Below the pieces are notes generated by a model, which was not told where the DNA came from, made no database searches, and saw nothing but the letters and a program-made list of their open reading frames with translations. A stretch of DNA of 44,477 bases from Bradyrhizobium diazoefficiens (GTDB lineage: Bacteria; Pseudomonadota; Alphaproteobacteria; Rhizobiales; Xanthobacteraceae). The stretch lies in the NCBI RefSeq assembly GCF_018131015.1, contig NZ_JAFCJJ010000041.1, positions 1 through 44,477 of the forward strand, written 5' to 3'. Both the position numbers and the translations under genes were made by a program. Shown here in pieces: positions 23,659 through 32,957 of the stretch; the stretch's first letter is position 1, and the number at the start of each line of letters is the position of its first letter.

Positions 23659-24141
23659 TTGAGCGTCGCCTTCACCAAGGAAGAGAGTGCCGAGACCGCC
23701 GCCGAGACGCTGCTGCCGGATCGTCCGGTCTCGCCGCATCCGAACCTCGTGACGGACGCGGGCCTGCAGGCTCTGCAGTCGCAATTCGCGGAGGCGCGCG
23801 AGGCCTATGAGGCCGCGCAGGCGATCGAGGACGTCAACGAGAAGCGCCGGCAGTCGGCGGTGCCCCTGCGCGACGTCCGCTATTTCGGCGAGCGGCTGCG
23901 CACGGCGCAAATCGTGCCCGCCCCGGCGTCGACCGACATCGTCGCCTTCGGCAGCACGGTGACGTTCAGCCGGCCCGACGGCCGCGTGCAGACCTACCGC
24001 ATCGTCGGCGAGGACGAGGCCGATCCCAAGGCCGGCTCGATCTCCTACGTCTCGCCGGTGGCGCGATCGCTGATGGGCAAGGCCGTCGGCGATGTCGTGG
24101 GCGCCGGCAGCCAGGAGATCGAGATCCTGTCGATTGCGTAA
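23659..24141 (+). CDS. GreA/GreB-family transcription elongation factor-like protein
   Basis: 160 aa from TTG 23659, with only a weak AAGAG upstream. The C-terminal half is a GreA/GreB FKBP-like domain: IVAFGSTVTFSRPDGRVQTYRIVGEDEADPK, then ISYVSPVARSLMGKAVGDVV and EIEILSI. The N-terminal half should be the coiled-coil (LVTDAGLQALQSQFAEAREAYEAAQ...NEKRRQSAVPLRD), in which GreA carries two acidic residues at the tip to rescue backtracked RNA polymerase. Here the tip region (EDVNEKRR) has Glu and Asp, but alignment would be needed to say whether it is active. Not the main GreA of the cell, which is usually ~158 aa with a different start. Confidence 0.82.
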   Translation: MSVAFTKEESAETAAETLLPDRPVSPHPNLVTDAGLQALQSQFAEAREAYEAAQAIEDVNEKRRQSAVPLRDVRYFGERLRTAQIVPAPASTDIVAFGSTVTFSRPDGRVQTYRIVGEDEADPKAGSISYVSPVARSLMGKAVGDVVGAGSQEIEILSIA

Positions 24142-24192
24142 GCGATTCTCAGCCGCCACACCTTCCTTCATTGCAAGCTCGCAATGACGTGG

Positions 24193-25221
24193 TTAGGCCG
24201 CCTGGAAGACCAGGTCGTGCAGGCATTGCGTCAGACTGGTCGAACCGGCCGCCAGGGTCCCGATCGCCCACGCGTTCGGCGGGCACTGGATGACGTCACT
24301 CGGCGTCTGACCGAATTCCAGACGGAATGCTCGAGAGAACCCGCTCGGGGACGTGAAGCCGCAGGCTCCTGCGACTTGATAGATGTATTCATTGGATCGT
24401 GACGATGAGCGGGCGAGGGTCTGGTATGCGCGCGCCAGCCGTCGCCGGCGGATATACAATTCAATGCCGCCGAAGGGATGGAACAGCCTGAAAAGCGTGC
24501 TGCGCGACAATGCGAATTGCCGTGCGATGGTTTCAGGGCCAAGGGTTGGATCTGCGAGATTCCGATCGATGTGATGACGGATTGTCACGAGCAGCGCTGG
24601 CCGGGCACGTACGCGCGCCTGCTCCGAAACGAGAAGGCTTGAGTTCGCGCAGACCGCGAGCAGGTTGGCGGTAGCTTCGGCAACCAGGCGTGCCTCGTCT
24701 GCATCCATCCGGCCGATTTCAGCTGCGAGCGCGTTCATGTGGGCTGCGGCCAGGCGTCCGAGCGCGGTGTCGGGCGCCAGGACCAGGCCATGCAGGGCGT
24801 CGACGTCCTTGACGAGCGGTGCGATGAGGGCTCGCGGGAAGCCGACACAGACGGTGTCTATCGGCCCGCAGGCGAGCATTGGACGCGACATGTCCATGAA
24901 AGTGAGATCGCCGGGTTTCGTCAGCCGGGCTTCGGACTCGGTCTGCAATTGACCGTGTCCCGAAAGCCGGTAGTAGGCGATGATATGATCCAGCCCGACT
25001 TTCGCGCAGTGTTTGGGTGTGCGCCGTGAGATGTGGTGCGAAGCCTTGCCGCGGCTGAAGGAGGCCGGGCTCATTGCCCGGAGCCGCACGCTCCATTCGA
25101 ACGTGCTGGCATCACGGTCGGGGAGCTCGACAGTCTGGAGTGACGATACATATTGCGCATATGCGTCGAAGCTGGCCGCACCCGTATCATCAGGATGTTC
25201 CGTTCGTGAGGCCTCGGACAT
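24193..25221 (-). CDS. AraC-family transcriptional regulator
   Basis: 342 aa. The N-terminal ~200 residues form a cupin-like sensing domain of the AraC-binding-2 type (YYRLSGHGQLQTESEARLTKPGDLTFMDMSRP). The C-terminal AraC/XylS double helix-turn-helix follows: ADPTLGPETIARQFALSRSTLFRLF, then VAGACGFTSPSGFSRAFRLEFGQTPSD. A ~35-residue tail follows. It sits 61 bp downstream of the lipoxygenase-like gene in the same direction, so it is probably co-transcribed. It may control that gene and the divergent P47-like operon; the inducer is unknown, though fatty acid or aromatic ligands are common in the family. Confidence 0.9.
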   Translation of the reverse strand: MSEASRTEHPDDTGAASFDAYAQYVSSLQTVELPDRDASTFEWSVRLRAMSPASFSRGKASHHISRRTPKHCAKVGLDHIIAYYRLSGHGQLQTESEARLTKPGDLTFMDMSRPMLACGPIDTVCVGFPRALIAPLVKDVDALHGLVLAPDTALGRLAAAHMNALAAEIGRMDADEARLVAEATANLLAVCANSSLLVSEQARVRARPALLVTIRHHIDRNLADPTLGPETIARQFALSRSTLFRLFHPFGGIELYIRRRRLARAYQTLARSSSRSNEYIYQVAGACGFTSPSGFSRAFRLEFGQTPSDVIQCPPNAWAIGTLAAGSTSLTQCLHDLVFQAA

Positions 25222-25282
25222 CGCCGACCTTCCATCAGATATTGCGTCGCGGGGGCCGCAATGAACTCAGACGTCGATGGAT

Positions 25283-27247
25283 TCAAAATTCGATCGACAT
25301 CGGCCACTGGCCGATCTCGACCCAATCGGGCTGCAGTTCTCGCACCAGAGCTTCGATCTGCTTTCGGAATTTCACTAGGCTTGCGTTCGCCTTCGCGTAG
25401 CGTTCGTCGTAGAAAAGATCGCTGTCCGGCCCCTTGTCGGGGACAAGCGGAACGGCCGGAGAGGTGGAGGTGAACGTATTGTAGAACCTCATCAACCCGC
25501 CGATCGTGCCGACCCGCGGCAGGAATTCCTGGAGCAGGCGCTCCGGCGTCATGGCCTCGTCGGATGGTGGAATGCGGGCGCTCTGCAGGCACGGCGGCAA
25601 GTGAGGCACAAAGGCCGCCTCGGGGTAGGCGACGAGTCGAAGTCTGCCGGAACCGTGGAAAATGATCCGATAGAGCAGGCTGGTGAGTACCCGCTCAAGC
25701 ATGGCTTTGGTGCGCACGATCGGCAGTCCGGAAACATTGCCGCCGTCAGGAGCGGCCGCGGCTTCCATCCAGGCCGCGAGATGGGTGTCATCGGCCACCG
25801 TGGCATCGGTGGGATAAAGATCATCGACCACATCATGAATGTAGTCGGCGACGTATCTCCACACCCGCAGCATCAGGCGGACGTTGGGATAAAGGTTCCA
25901 GGCGTCGGCGGGATCGCCACCGTCGGTGAAATCCGCGGCGTCGAGGCCAAGCATTGCGAGCGCGGTGGCGGGATCGTTTGCAAAGAAATCGTGCGCGGCC
26001 GCATATCGAGCGGCCAGCGTCAGAAACTCGCCGGCGTTGGCGAGCGAGGTCGGCGGCGCCAGTTTGTCGAACCCGATCGTCAGCAGGAAGTTGAACTGCA
26101 GATTTGAATGGCTGTGCGGTCCCATCACCTGGAGCAGGACGTGGCCGGGAGGCAGTTTGTCCAGCATCGTCATCTGCATCGCGCCGGTGACCAGATGCAG
26201 GGGGACCACGTGGCCGAGCCAGATGCCGTAAACGGTCAAGGAGCATCTCACCGCGATCAGGCTGTAGATCCAGGCCGGGGATGACGGCGTGTAGATCGTC
26301 CCCATCGACGGGGCGGCCGGATCGGCGACGTAAACGGCAACGGGACGCAGTTTCTTGTGCTGGTCCATGACCAGCAGCGTCATCGTGTTGGGTGTGAAGC
26401 GCGTGGTTCCATCGGACAATTGTTGTGGTTGCAGGCCGGTGAAGATCGTCATGTCGATCCCGTAGAGCCTGCCGCCGTTCAGGCTGTCCTGCATTTGAGC
26501 TGTCCAGGCAGGACCGAAACGGGTCTGGAACGGCTCCAAATTGCCGGCATCGAGCTTGCGCAGCACCATCAGATTGTAGGGCAGCCCGATCCGGCTGAGC
26601 ATCGGCCAGAATTCTTCGGTCGCCTTGTGCGGGTCGATGACATCATCGATGAAGCGGTCAAGCTCACGGTAGCAGAAACGGAAGATGTCCTGCCGGGTGG
26701 TCCACCCCATGGAGAACTGGCGCATGTCCTCGAGCGCAAGAGCGGAATAGTCGCTGGTCGCGCCTGCTGCTCCCGAACCTCGGGGGGGTGTCGGGCGAGC
26801 CAGCCGGTGCGGCAGCCAGCCGGCGAGCGATGCCACGAGACTTGCAATGTCGAGAATGCCCCTGTCCACGGCGCGGACCAGTCCGCTCTTCTGGATGAAG
26901 CTCTCGACCAGTGTCACGACAACACGAATCGCTGCGGCCGCCTCGACATGCGGTTCGTCTCCATACATGAACCGCTCTGCGGTGGCGGTGGTTCCGTGCA
27001 GGGTGTAGTTCAGGGACATCGCATCCGCGACCTGGATCAAGGACTGATCCGCGGCCAGCAGCCTGTCGGCGACCTGCAGGACTTCATTGACTGCGTCGGG
27101 AGTTGCAGGGCCGGCCAGCGCCGGGCCTGTCCAGCTGGGGACCGTGAACCCTTCCAGCTCGCCGAGGATGGCGAGCATGGCATTGGTGAGCGGACGGTAC
27201 GGACCAGACATGACCTGTCGCAGCCGAGGGTTAGGCGACGGCATCAA
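25283..27247 (-). CDS. Lipoxygenase-like protein with altered iron ligands
   Basis: 654 aa (ATG 27247; ATG 27211 possible), about the size of bacterial lipoxygenases, no signal peptide. The catalytic-domain pattern is clear: the H-x4-H iron motif GHVVPLHLVT (His346, His351), then LLQVMGPHSHSNLQFN (family PHxRxTxxIN helix), and a later IIFHGSGRLR at the second iron helix (His531). Canonical enzymes have His-x3-Asn there and a C-terminal Ile carboxylate. Here His531 is followed by Arg535, and the protein ends Ile-Glu-Phe. Lipoxygenases add O2 to polyunsaturated fatty acids; this member may be changed in reaction or inactive. It diverges from the P47-like gene and is followed by an AraC regulator. 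Confidence 0.78.
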   Translation of the reverse strand: MMPSPNPRLRQVMSGPYRPLTNAMLAILGELEGFTVPSWTGPALAGPATPDAVNEVLQVADRLLAADQSLIQVADAMSLNYTLHGTTATAERFMYGDEPHVEAAAAIRVVVTLVESFIQKSGLVRAVDRGILDIASLVASLAGWLPHRLARPTPPRGSGAAGATSDYSALALEDMRQFSMGWTTRQDIFRFCYRELDRFIDDVIDPHKATEEFWPMLSRIGLPYNLMVLRKLDAGNLEPFQTRFGPAWTAQMQDSLNGGRLYGIDMTIFTGLQPQQLSDGTTRFTPNTMTLLVMDQHKKLRPVAVYVADPAAPSMGTIYTPSSPAWIYSLIAVRCSLTVYGIWLGHVVPLHLVTGAMQMTMLDKLPPGHVLLQVMGPHSHSNLQFNFLLTIGFDKLAPPTSLANAGEFLTLAARYAAAHDFFANDPATALAMLGLDAADFTDGGDPADAWNLYPNVRLMLRVWRYVADYIHDVVDDLYPTDATVADDTHLAAWMEAAAAPDGGNVSGLPIVRTKAMLERVLTSLLYRIIFHGSGRLRLVAYPEAAFVPHLPPCLQSARIPPSDEAMTPERLLQEFLPRVGTIGGLMRFYNTFTSTSPAVPLVPDKGPDSDLFYDERYAKANASLVKFRKQIEALVRELQPDWVEIGQWPMSIEF

Positions 27248-27560
27248 CCACAGCTATGCACCTTATAGTTGATAGCGCCGACTTCGGTCAAGCGATCACG
27301 GCAGATTCCGGCATGGCGCATCTCTCCAGCGGCAAGCGATCAAGCCTGAGCGTGAAACGCTGCGTCAAGATATTGGGACGCGGCGACGATTGTGTCTTGC
27401 CGGATACCACGCGACCTTACGCGAGTTCGATCTCGTCATCGGTTGCTTGCGGGTTTCAGATTGCGCGACCCGACGATGGCAACCATCCATGACCGTGATC
27501 GAACTCATGTTTTTGCAAACGACATTGCTCGCAGAGCCATAGCCATCAAGGAGATTTCAT
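27248..27560. other. Divergent promoter gap between lipoxygenase-like and P47-like genes
   Basis: 313 bp without a supported gene. The small open frame at 27256-27492 lacks a ribosome site and a protein-like pattern. The gap should hold promoters for both directions and possibly sites for the AraC regulator. I saw no clear dyad. Confidence 0.5.
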
Positions 27561-29105
27561 ATGTCAAATCCGACCGCCAACGCACTCACCGAGTTCGATC
27601 TCTGCCTCGCCCTGGCCCAACCGGCCATCAACAGCCAGCTGCACTATGCCTGGGCCGCGTGGAAGCGGCGCAAAGCGTTCTCCGACACGATCAGCATCAT
27701 GAAGATCAAGCGCGACGGCCAGCTGGTCGATTCCAAATACGGCCTCCGCGACCTGGTCGTGGCGCCGTTGACGGTGAGCCTCAACGTGCCGAGCGGCAAG
27801 CTCGGTCAGGTCAGTGTGACCATGCCGCTGACCTCCGGCGTCGTCGACTTCTACGACGAGGCGCAGGATCAGCCGTCGTCCTTCAGCTTCGGCAAGCAGG
27901 ACGGCTGGAGCGTGTCCTTCATCGTCGATCTCGACAAGGCGCCGATCGATCTCACCGCGCTCGCCGCGATCGATCCGGATTCGCATCAGACCGCCGTCAG
28001 CGTGATCAAGGCGAGCGGCCTGCCGGACGCGGTCTTCTCGATCGAGTATCTGTTCATGGACCTCACCAAGGTCGATCTTCTCCTCGACAGCGACCGCAAT
28101 GTCAGCATCCCCGCCAGCGTGCCGGACTCCGCGCGGACCAAGGCCCTGAGCTGTCTCAACCTTTTGCTGCAGGGGGATCTCGGCAAGTTCATGCTGGGCA
28201 CGGTGGTTCGCCGCAACAACCTCCAGGCGGTTCCGACCTTCGCGCTGACCGACTTCATCTTCGATGTTCATGCCGACGCGGCCAGCCCGCTGGCGAACAC
28301 GCTGAGCTATCTCGGCATGCTGGCCAACCGTCCCCTGCCGGCCGACATCAATGCCGCCCGCCTTCGGCTGACCGACGGCTGGCTCAGCCCCGGGATGGTC
28401 GACGGCAGCCACGGGCTCGTCTCCGGCATCATGGCGATCGGCAAGAGCGTGTTCATGGACAAATATCTGATTGCGGGGCTGACGCGGCTGATCGGCCGCA
28501 GTCCGAACGAATCGGGGCTCAGCTGGGGCTATGGCGGTGGCAGCACCGACCGATGGAACTCGAGCGACATCATCAATCGCGAATGGGAAAAGGGCGTGCA
28601 ATGGCAGCTGCAACTGGCCGCGGTCCCCGGATCCAACCGCATCGATATTGGCGGCCGCGTGTCGAGCCATGCCTACATGGACGGCTACACCATGGGCGCC
28701 AATATCCACTCCGAAGGGATCCATATGGAAGGCTACCAGGATCTGTCGGGCAGCATCGCGCTCGTGGCCAACGGCATCGGGACCGACTTCAACATCAAGC
28801 CGACGCTGACCTACAAGTTCGGCGAACCGGTGGTGACCAAGGATGATGTCGACGGTGGCGCCAAGGTGCTCACCGTATTCCAGAAGGCCTTCACCGGCAG
28901 CACGACGGCCGAGAAGCTGCACAATCTGCAGGCCGATCTGATCAATCAGATCTCCGGCTGGCTCAATCGTGTGCTCAGCAATTTTTCCGTGAACCTGACG
29001 CAGCACGTTTTCATCCCGCCGGGCGGCGGCGTGTTCACGTTCCAGAACGCGCGGTTCTCGCCAGCCGGCGATCTCACTTTCGACGTCATCTACCAGGCGC
29101 CGTGA
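27561..29105 (+). CDS. P47/TULIP-like protein
   Basis: 514 aa from ATG 27561, preceded by AAGGAGA. No signal peptide and no membrane span. The start (TEFDLCLALAQPAINSQLHYAW) and the end (FIPPGGGVFTFQNARFSP, then GDLTFDVIYQ) resemble the beginning and end of P47/OrfX-type TULIP proteins, known from clostridial neurotoxin and insecticidal loci. The middle alternates long beta strands with short helices (VVAPLTVSLNVPSGKLGQVSV). TULIP domains bind lipids in a tubular cavity, which would fit the lipoxygenase-like neighbour. The likeness is from memory of motifs, not an alignment. It is followed 94 bp later by the 1185-aa gene in the same direction. Confidence 0.6.
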   Translation: MSNPTANALTEFDLCLALAQPAINSQLHYAWAAWKRRKAFSDTISIMKIKRDGQLVDSKYGLRDLVVAPLTVSLNVPSGKLGQVSVTMPLTSGVVDFYDEAQDQPSSFSFGKQDGWSVSFIVDLDKAPIDLTALAAIDPDSHQTAVSVIKASGLPDAVFSIEYLFMDLTKVDLLLDSDRNVSIPASVPDSARTKALSCLNLLLQGDLGKFMLGTVVRRNNLQAVPTFALTDFIFDVHADAASPLANTLSYLGMLANRPLPADINAARLRLTDGWLSPGMVDGSHGLVSGIMAIGKSVFMDKYLIAGLTRLIGRSPNESGLSWGYGGGSTDRWNSSDIINREWEKGVQWQLQLAAVPGSNRIDIGGRVSSHAYMDGYTMGANIHSEGIHMEGYQDLSGSIALVANGIGTDFNIKPTLTYKFGEPVVTKDDVDGGAKVLTVFQKAFTGSTTAEKLHNLQADLINQISGWLNRVLSNFSVNLTQHVFIPPGGGVFTFQNARFSPAGDLTFDVIYQAP

Positions 29106-29199
29106 TCGCTTCGCCGGCGGCAAGTCCGCCGGCGACCGTCACCCGTCGTTGCGATTGCCACTTTCAACCATTTTTCAATCCGATTTTCAGGAGCAGATC

Positions 29200-32100
29200 A
29201 TGAATACCCCGCAAGTCACCGGTTTCGACGCCAAGGATCAGCAAGGCCGTGCTGTCAGGCTGACGGTCTCGACCGACATCGTCGACTATTTCGAAGCGAC
29301 CCGCGTGTTCGGCCGCGAGGATCTCGCCGATCCCAGCGCCCATGGGCGATACCAGCCGCGCCTGATCGCCGTTCCCGATCGCCGGCCGAAGGTCACGAGC
29401 CCGATGGTGTTCTCGATCGGCAACCAGAACGACCTGTTCCTGGTGCGCCACGACAGCGCGCGCGATGGCGGCTGGAACGTCGTCGATCTCGACAAGGCGA
29501 TCGCCGCGAAGGTCGGCACGGTACGCGTGCGTGCGCTCGGCGCGGCGTGGACCGATGACGACCGCATCAGCGTCGCCGTCGCCGTCGACGATGGCTCAAA
29601 CACGCGCAGCCGCGTCTTCGTCGCCTTCGATCTCGCCAGCGCGACCACGGCCTTCGACGCCATCCCGTGGATCGACTGCGGCGGCAGGGATAATGTCAGG
29701 ATCGAAGGCATCAGGGTGCTCGACAATGGCGACAAGAGCTGGACCGTGGTGCTGGCTGGCCAGAACGGCCCCAATGAGGCGGTGTATCTGCTGCAGAGCG
29801 GCGGCAGCCACCAATTCGCGGATGCGCTGGTATTCAATCCGGCGGTGACGCTGCAGGAGATCCTCGATTTCCAGGCCGGCGTGCATCCCACCTTTGGGCC
29901 CGGCCTGCATGTGCTGGGAACCAGCGGCGGCCAGGGCGTGCTCGCCTTCCGGCCGTTTCCGGACTATGACGCGTCCGGACGGCCGGTCACGATTCCGCCG
30001 GTGGTGCCGCTGCCCTGTCCGGCCGGCGCCAGCGTGCTCGACACCGGCCCGACCGGGCCCGACGGCGCCGACCTCTATATCGGCGGCCAGGGCGTCAGCC
30101 TGATCACCGCCGCCGAGCTCGACAATGCGCAGCAGGCGAAAGTGGTCGCGGTGACGCCGGCTTCGGTGGCCGCTGATGTCCAGAAGCTGATCGCGGCGGT
30201 GGCGCCGGATGGCAGCGCCGCGGTGTGGACGCTGACGCTCGACGGCACGCTGGCGGTCGCGCGCCGGCCGGCCGGGGGCGGTTTCGGCGCGCCGCTGCAG
30301 CTGCGCGGCAACGTGCAGGAGATTGCCGCCGTGCCGGGCGATCATCACCTCGTCACCTCGCTGCTGGTGGTCTATGGCGATTCCCACGCGACGCTGCTGT
30401 GGCAGGACGCGGCGCATCGCAGCTGGCAGGAGAGCCCGCTCGCGGTCGCCGATCCCGGCACCGCCTCGCAGGTGACTTGCTACGGCACCGTGCTGCGTGT
30501 GCTCGATGGCAGCAGCATCGCTCGCGCCGGCGTGAAGGTCGCGGTGTCGGCCTCGGCGCTTGCCAGCGTGGTGGTCAACGGCAGTGCCGAGTTCATCGGC
30601 CCGGATGTCAGGATCGAGGCGGTCACCGACAGCCGCGGCGTGGTGGGCATCTTCGACCGCGTCCGCTCGCTGACCCCGGCGATCTATCGCTTCGATGTCG
30701 ACGGCATCGGCGCCTTCGATGTCAATCCCGCCGGCGGCGTGCATCAGCGTTTCCAGGCCATGACCGGCGACGAACTGCGCGCCGCCACCGTGACGGTCGA
30801 CGGCGGCAGCCAGCCGCTGCTGCCGGACGAGTATCGTCAGGACGGCAAGCGCGGCCAGGTCGACCTGATCGCCGCTTCGCTCAACAAAGGCGCCGTGCTC
30901 GCCGCCGGCACCAACGGCATCGGAGCCGGAATCCGCGCCGCGCAGCGCGGCGCGGCCTTCAGCTCGGCGCTGCATCCCGCGACGCTGCCCGCCGGCTATA
31001 CATGGGGCATTCGCGCCGACGCCAACGGTGTCAGCGTGGCGAGCGGCGGCGACATTGATAAGCTGATCAGCGCCGCCGACAAGGTCGGTGCGTTCTTCGT
31101 CGGGCTCGGCGAGTCGATTGCCGACTTCTTCGAGGGCATCGGCCACAAGATCGCGCAGGGCTGGACCTTCATCGTCCACAAGGCCGAGGATGCCGTCCGC
31201 TTCATCTGTGCGATCGGCGATCAGGTCAAGCATTTCGTGCTCAACACCCTCGAGGAGGTCGGCAGCTTCTTCACCTGGCTGTGGCAGCAGGTGAAGACCG
31301 GCCTGGAGAAGGTGTGGGACTATCTCAAGTTCCTGTTCGACTGGCAGGACATGCTGCGGGTCCGCGACGTCGTGCTCGACACCGCCGACGAGACGCTGCA
31401 GTACCTGCAGCGGTCGATCGCCGACGCCAAGCGGCCGGTGAGCGACGCCTTCGATCGGGCGATCGGGACCATCGAGGGCTGGCGCAAGCAGGCCGGCGTG
31501 CCGCCGACGCGCATTCCGCCGGCGGCGCCGGGCACCAGCCTGGTGGACCGCCTGGAGCAGGTGACGAAGCCGGTGCAGGATGTCATCGACAAGGCCATGG
31601 GTAACAGCGTCGTCACCTGGGTCATGACCCGGCTCGACAAGGTCCTCGGCGAGATCGTCGCATTCGAGCAGCCGAATCCCTACGACGAGGCAATGGAAGC
31701 CGCCGAGGGCTTTGCCACGGGTCTGATCAAGGACGAGCTGAACGATCTCGAACGCGGCTTCGACTCCATCCGGGCCGACCTCGCCAATCTGTTCGGCAAC
31801 TCCGTGCCCGACCTGCGGACAATCAGCGCCGATACGCTGCGCAAGGCGGTGATCGCCGTGGGCAGCGACGCACTCGAGACGCTGCTGCGCGGCGTGCGCG
31901 ATCTCGCCCTGCGCCTGCTCGACCTGTTGCAGAAGCTGGTCGGGACGCTGCGCGACGCGCTCAAGTTCAAGGTGCGGCTGCCGTTCATCGAGGACTTCGT
32001 CAAGCTCGTGACCGGCGGCAAGGTCAACATCGACACCTCGTTCAGCTTTGCCGAAGCCTTCGTCATGCTGGCCGCCGTCCCGGCGACGATCGTCTACAAG

Positions 32101-32757
32101 CTGGCGAATGGCCACGCGCCCTTCGCCAAGGGCGAGGTGGTCACGCTGCCGTTCGGCCAGGTGACGGTGCAGTCCGGCGCCGATGCCGCCAAGCGGGATC
32201 TGGCGATCGTCGACCTCACGGCGCAGGGGGTCAAGATGATAGCCAACACCGTCCAGGCCGGTTTGGCGCTCAAGGGCGGGTCGCCGTCGGATACCACTTT
32301 TGGCCTTACGCTCGCGCTCTGTGCCGCGGTCCCGCAACTGCTGAGCGTGGTCGGCGAGACGGTGGCGGCGGCCTCGAAGGAGAATCCGACAGATGCCGTC
32401 CGCGGTCTCGACATCACCTGCCTCTTGCTGTCGCTCATCGTCGTGACCAAGACCTCCGGCCAGGTGAGGGCGATCGGCCGCGGCCTCATGACAGCAGATG
32501 ACGCGCGCGGGTTCAACAGCGTGTTCGATCCGGTCGTGTTCGGGATCCACATGGTCCTGAAGATGACCGATGACGGGGTGGGCGGGGATAACCTCGGCCT
32601 GGTCGAGGAGATGTTCGACAAGCTGTGCCTGATCGGTATCGGCGTGTCGCCGCGCATCAAGGACCCGAAGATCAAGGGGCTCGTTCTTCTGGGCTCGCTG
32701 GCCTCGAGGTATACCGCGGTCGGCTGCTCGGCGACCAAGCTTGCCACGTTGAAGTAG
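29200..32757 (+). CDS. 1185-aa protein: beta-repeat N half and amphipathic-helical C half
   Basis: ATG 29200 follows AGGAGCAGATC. Residues ~1-430 show repeated beta segments with Asp/Gly turns (SIGNQNDLFLVRHDS, GAAWTDDDRISVAVAVDDG, WTVVLAGQNGPNEAVYL), suggesting a propeller. Residues ~430-560 include a carboxypeptidase-regulatory-like Ig strand set (GTVLRVLDGSSIARAGVKV). From ~620 the chain is helical with Trp/Phe-rich amphipathic stretches (AFFVGLGESIADFFEGIG, SFFTWLWQQVKTGLEKVW, LKFLFDWQDMLRVRDVV). There is no signal peptide. Similar helical regions occur, as I recall, in large unnamed proteins of fungi and soil bacteria. The helical part could insert into or coat membranes, as in pore-forming toxins, but this is inference. 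Probably one operon with the P47-like gene. Confidence 0.75.
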   Translation: MNTPQVTGFDAKDQQGRAVRLTVSTDIVDYFEATRVFGREDLADPSAHGRYQPRLIAVPDRRPKVTSPMVFSIGNQNDLFLVRHDSARDGGWNVVDLDKAIAAKVGTVRVRALGAAWTDDDRISVAVAVDDGSNTRSRVFVAFDLASATTAFDAIPWIDCGGRDNVRIEGIRVLDNGDKSWTVVLAGQNGPNEAVYLLQSGGSHQFADALVFNPAVTLQEILDFQAGVHPTFGPGLHVLGTSGGQGVLAFRPFPDYDASGRPVTIPPVVPLPCPAGASVLDTGPTGPDGADLYIGGQGVSLITAAELDNAQQAKVVAVTPASVAADVQKLIAAVAPDGSAAVWTLTLDGTLAVARRPAGGGFGAPLQLRGNVQEIAAVPGDHHLVTSLLVVYGDSHATLLWQDAAHRSWQESPLAVADPGTASQVTCYGTVLRVLDGSSIARAGVKVAVSASALASVVVNGSAEFIGPDVRIEAVTDSRGVVGIFDRVRSLTPAIYRFDVDGIGAFDVNPAGGVHQRFQAMTGDELRAATVTVDGGSQPLLPDEYRQDGKRGQVDLIAASLNKGAVLAAGTNGIGAGIRAAQRGAAFSSALHPATLPAGYTWGIRADANGVSVASGGDIDKLISAADKVGAFFVGLGESIADFFEGIGHKIAQGWTFIVHKAEDAVRFICAIGDQVKHFVLNTLEEVGSFFTWLWQQVKTGLEKVWDYLKFLFDWQDMLRVRDVVLDTADETLQYLQRSIADAKRPVSDAFDRAIGTIEGWRKQAGVPPTRIPPAAPGTSLVDRLEQVTKPVQDVIDKAMGNSVVTWVMTRLDKVLGEIVAFEQPNPYDEAMEAAEGFATGLIKDELNDLERGFDSIRADLANLFGNSVPDLRTISADTLRKAVIAVGSDALETLLRGVRDLALRLLDLLQKLVGTLRDALKFKVRLPFIEDFVKLVTGGKVNIDTSFSFAEAFVMLAAVPATIVYKLANGHAPFAKGEVVTLPFGQVTVQSGADAAKRDLAIVDLTAQGVKMIANTVQAGLALKGGSPSDTTFGLTLALCAAVPQLLSVVGETVAAASKENPTDAVRGLDITCLLLSLIVVTKTSGQVRAIGRGLMTADDARGFNSVFDPVVFGIHMVLKMTDDGVGGDNLGLVEEMFDKLCLIGIGVSPRIKDPKIKGLVLLGSLASRYTAVGCSATKLATLK

Positions 32758-32770
32758 CTGATCCGGCCTG

Positions 32771-32890
32771 GAGCATGATCCGGACCCGAAGGGCCGCGTT
32801 AGCGCAAAGTGCGCAGCGGTTTTCCGAAAAGATCATGCTCAAACAACAACCTGAAGCGCGATGACGATTCGTCCTGATCTCATCGCGCTT
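32771..32890. repeat. Double-palindrome intergenic repeat (Rhizobiales type)
   Basis: GAGCATGATC (32771-32780) pairs with GATCATGCTC (32831-32840). Then AAGCGCGATGA (32854-32864) pairs with TCATCGCGCTT (32880-32890). The segment GCGGTTTTCCGAAAAGATCA is one I associate with a repeat present in many copies in Bradyrhizobium genomes. It lies between the convergent 1185-aa gene and the subtilase gene and may act as their terminator. Confidence 0.7.
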
Positions 32891-32957
32891 TAGTCGCCGT
32901 CCTGCCGCGTCACCATCACCTGATCTGGAAACAGCAGGGATGGCGGCGCGGCGCTCG

